Positions 62,814-64,000 of a stretch of DNA of 64,000 nucleotides are shown one piece after another; position 1 is the first letter of the stretch, and every line of letters starts with the position of its first letter. A program made the translations under genes and the position numbers. The notes under the pieces were generated by a model. That model made no database searches and was not told where the DNA came from. It saw only the letters and a list, made by a program, of their open reading frames with translations. Where the stretch lies: positions 8,455,660-8,519,659 of the forward strand of contig NZ_CP109013.1 in the NCBI RefSeq assembly GCF_036226745.1. Direction: 5' to 3'. Source of the DNA: Streptomyces sp. NBC_00683. GTDB taxonomy: Bacteria > Actinomycetota > Actinomycetes > Streptomycetales > Streptomycetaceae.

Positions 62814-63401
62814 ATGACCGGAGCAACAGACCTGTGGGGCGAGTGGCAAAAACACGGCGCCCAGGGAATCAGCGGAGCCCAAGCCCTCGCCGCCGAACTC
62901 GACCGCATCGCCCGCGAAGGCGGAATCACCTCACCCGTCACCACCAAACGAGGCCTCTCCGCCCGCCTGCGCTACCTCTCCAGCAGCGCAGGCCGCGAAG
63001 TCCTGCGCTCACACGGCATCAGCGCACGCCTGCTGCGCTCCTGGCAGAACGGGGCACGCCCCAGCCGACGCAAGCTCGAAGCGGTCGACCGCGCATACCA
63101 GGAGCGGCGCCGGCACAACCTCGTCCGCTCCGGCGCCCTGAAGCGGCTCCTGGACAACGAAGGACGCGGCCGGCGCATCGAGGTCTATCCCGTCGACCAG
63201 TCACGGGTACCCGAGCAGTACCGCAGGCCCAACCTCAGCGAACGCTCGGTACAAGCCCGTTACGTCTGGGACGACATGGTCGAAGCCTGGGCCAAGCGCG
63301 ACCTCGAAACGTTGGACGAAATCTGGGACGACATCATCACCGACCTCGACTCCGACTATGCGGCTTACGCATATGTGGGTTCCATCGGAGTCGGCGCGTG
63401 A
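62814..63401 (+). CDS. tpg: Telomere terminal protein Tpg
   Basis: The 195-residue protein is close to the ~185 residues of known Tpg. It has an N-terminal helical region (ISGAQALAAELDRIAREGGI), a Lys/Arg-rich DNA-binding middle (SARLLRSWQNGARPSRRKLE, RRHNLVRSGALKRLLDNEG), and the C-terminal VQARYVWDDMVEAWAKRDLE and SDYAAYAYVGSIGVGA that also occurs in the fragment at 16021. Tpg is covalently attached to the 5' telomere end and primes the last strand. It starts 3 bases after tap, so the two are coupled. Confidence 0.85.
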   Translation: MTGATDLWGEWQKHGAQGISGAQALAAELDRIAREGGITSPVTTKRGLSARLRYLSSSAGREVLRSHGISARLLRSWQNGARPSRRKLEAVDRAYQERRRHNLVRSGALKRLLDNEGRGRRIEVYPVDQSRVPEQYRRPNLSERSVQARYVWDDMVEAWAKRDLETLDEIWDDIITDLDSDYAAYAYVGSIGVGA

Positions 63402-63860
63402 AACTCGCACAGGGCTGACGCATAAATACTGTGGCTTTCCAGTCATCGGAAGGCCATTATTTTCAACTTTGCGTCGGTGATCGGGCGGAGGCAGACGGTG
63501 TACCCGTCCTTATCGAGGTCGATCCTTCATCGAGTACGGATACCGGACACGCCCAAAGGCCGGAAACCCTATTTGGAGGAACGATGCTGCGCCACCGAAT
63601 GCATTTTCCGCATCTGTCCGCGTGGAATTCGGCTCCCTTTGCCGTACCTCTCTTGCTCCACCGGGAAACGTACCTCCGGAGGAGGTAACGGTCCTTGAAG
63701 AGCAGGAAATTGACGATACGTCAGACGCGGAACCACGCTGCGCGGCACGAACCAGCGGTGGGATTGGACCGCGGACACTGAAATTGAGAATGAACACAAG
63801 ATCACCAGTAACACCCGACAGAGCAAATCGAACAGATGACCCGTCACCCTTGCTTGTAGC
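63402..63860. other. Subtelomeric non-coding stretch
   Basis: After the tpg stop, 460 bases have no gene I can support; short open frames on both strands lack a domain. It is less GC-rich than the genes around it. It leads into the telomere hairpins. Confidence 0.5.
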
Positions 63861-63870
63861 CAGCCAAGGG

Positions 63871-63994
63871 CCGGCCGGAGGCCGGACCTTTGGGCCGAAG
63901 GCCCAGCCTCATCACCGAAGGTGATGAGGCATCAGGGCCGGAGGCCCTTGAGGGCGCGGAGCGCCCGGAGTCTTTGACGGCCCGTAGGGCCGTC
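63871..63994. repeat. Telomere: six palindromes with three-base loops
   Basis: The hairpins are CCGGCC-GGA-GGCCGG (63871-63885), TGGGCC-GAA-GGCCCA (63891-63905), GCCTCATCACC-GAA and its complement (63906-63930), AGGGCC-GGA-GGCCCT (63934-63948), GGGCGC-GGA-GCGCCC (63952-63966) and GACGGCCC-GTA-GGGCCGTC (63976-63994). Closely packed palindromes with purine-rich 3-base loops are typical of Streptomyces telomere 3' overhangs. Whether base 64000 is the last base is not known. Confidence 0.8.
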
Positions 63995-64000
63995 GCGTCA

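Noticed and set aside
1..64000. CRISPR array, rRNA operon or complete tRNA
   Set aside because: No spaced identical repeats with unique spacers, no rRNA motifs, and only a tRNA-Gly 3' half were found by eye.

Overview
The window reads as the terminal stretch of a linear Streptomyces replicon (chromosome arm or large linear plasmid). The evidence is high G+C with strong third-position GC bias, a WhiB protein, an ECF sigma factor, actinobacterial hypothetical families, and at the right edge a tap-tpg pair (61461-63401) followed by six closely packed hairpins with 3-base GGA/GAA/GTA loops (63871-63994), as in a Streptomyces telomere. The last base of the window may or may not be the physical DNA end.

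Layout. 1-4.2 kb: an alpha/beta hydrolase cut by the window edge, a Dps ferritin and an MBL-fold hydrolase, then two reverse-strand tyrosine-recombinase-type genes, the upstream one truncated. 4.3-29.7 kb: a junkyard of insertion sequences (IS1380, IS5 of several kinds, IS630, IS3, IS110, ISL3), nearly all broken by stops, frameshifts or deletions. Interspersed are small intact accessory genes: SMI1/KNR4 proteins, an ABC transporter operon (8459-11058), a methyltransferase, DUF4333, an acetyltransferase, a histidine phosphatase between inverted repeats, an ankyrin protein, a second orotate phosphoribosyltransferase and several unknowns. A 3' fragment of a second tpg gene lies at 16.0 kb, far from the present telomere. 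29.8-32.8 kb: a membrane-anchored beta-propeller protein, a frameshifted HTH regulator and a WhiB-like protein.

33.7-41.7 kb: the most interesting block, a reverse-strand gene set with overlapping or near-touching genes. It encodes a 1346-residue Ser/Thr kinase with TPRs and two WD40 propellers, a broken WD40 piece, a two-AAA Clp-type ATPase, and an FHA-zinc ribbon-Ser/Thr kinase. Upstream is the 3' remnant of a paralogous WD40 gene cut by an IS5 fragment. I infer a kinase/unfoldase signalling or conflict system; its function is not shown by the sequence.

42.4-61.4 kb: a secreted streptogrisin-type protease, a decayed ASCH gene, an ECF41/SigJ-like sigma factor divergent from a SnoaL-LUD fusion across a long nested palindrome, a CoA transferase, a frameshifted secreted protease, a tRNA-Gly 3' fragment with its terminator (a likely attachment-site scar), an APC permease, DUF4262, Nudix, GNAT and HIT proteins, an RHH-SMI1 fusion, and at least seven copies of a short repeat that looks like ISL3-type ends. 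61.4-64 kb: tap, tpg and the telomere. Nearly every unknown small gene sits next to transposon scars, so the window is best read as subtelomeric accessory DNA.
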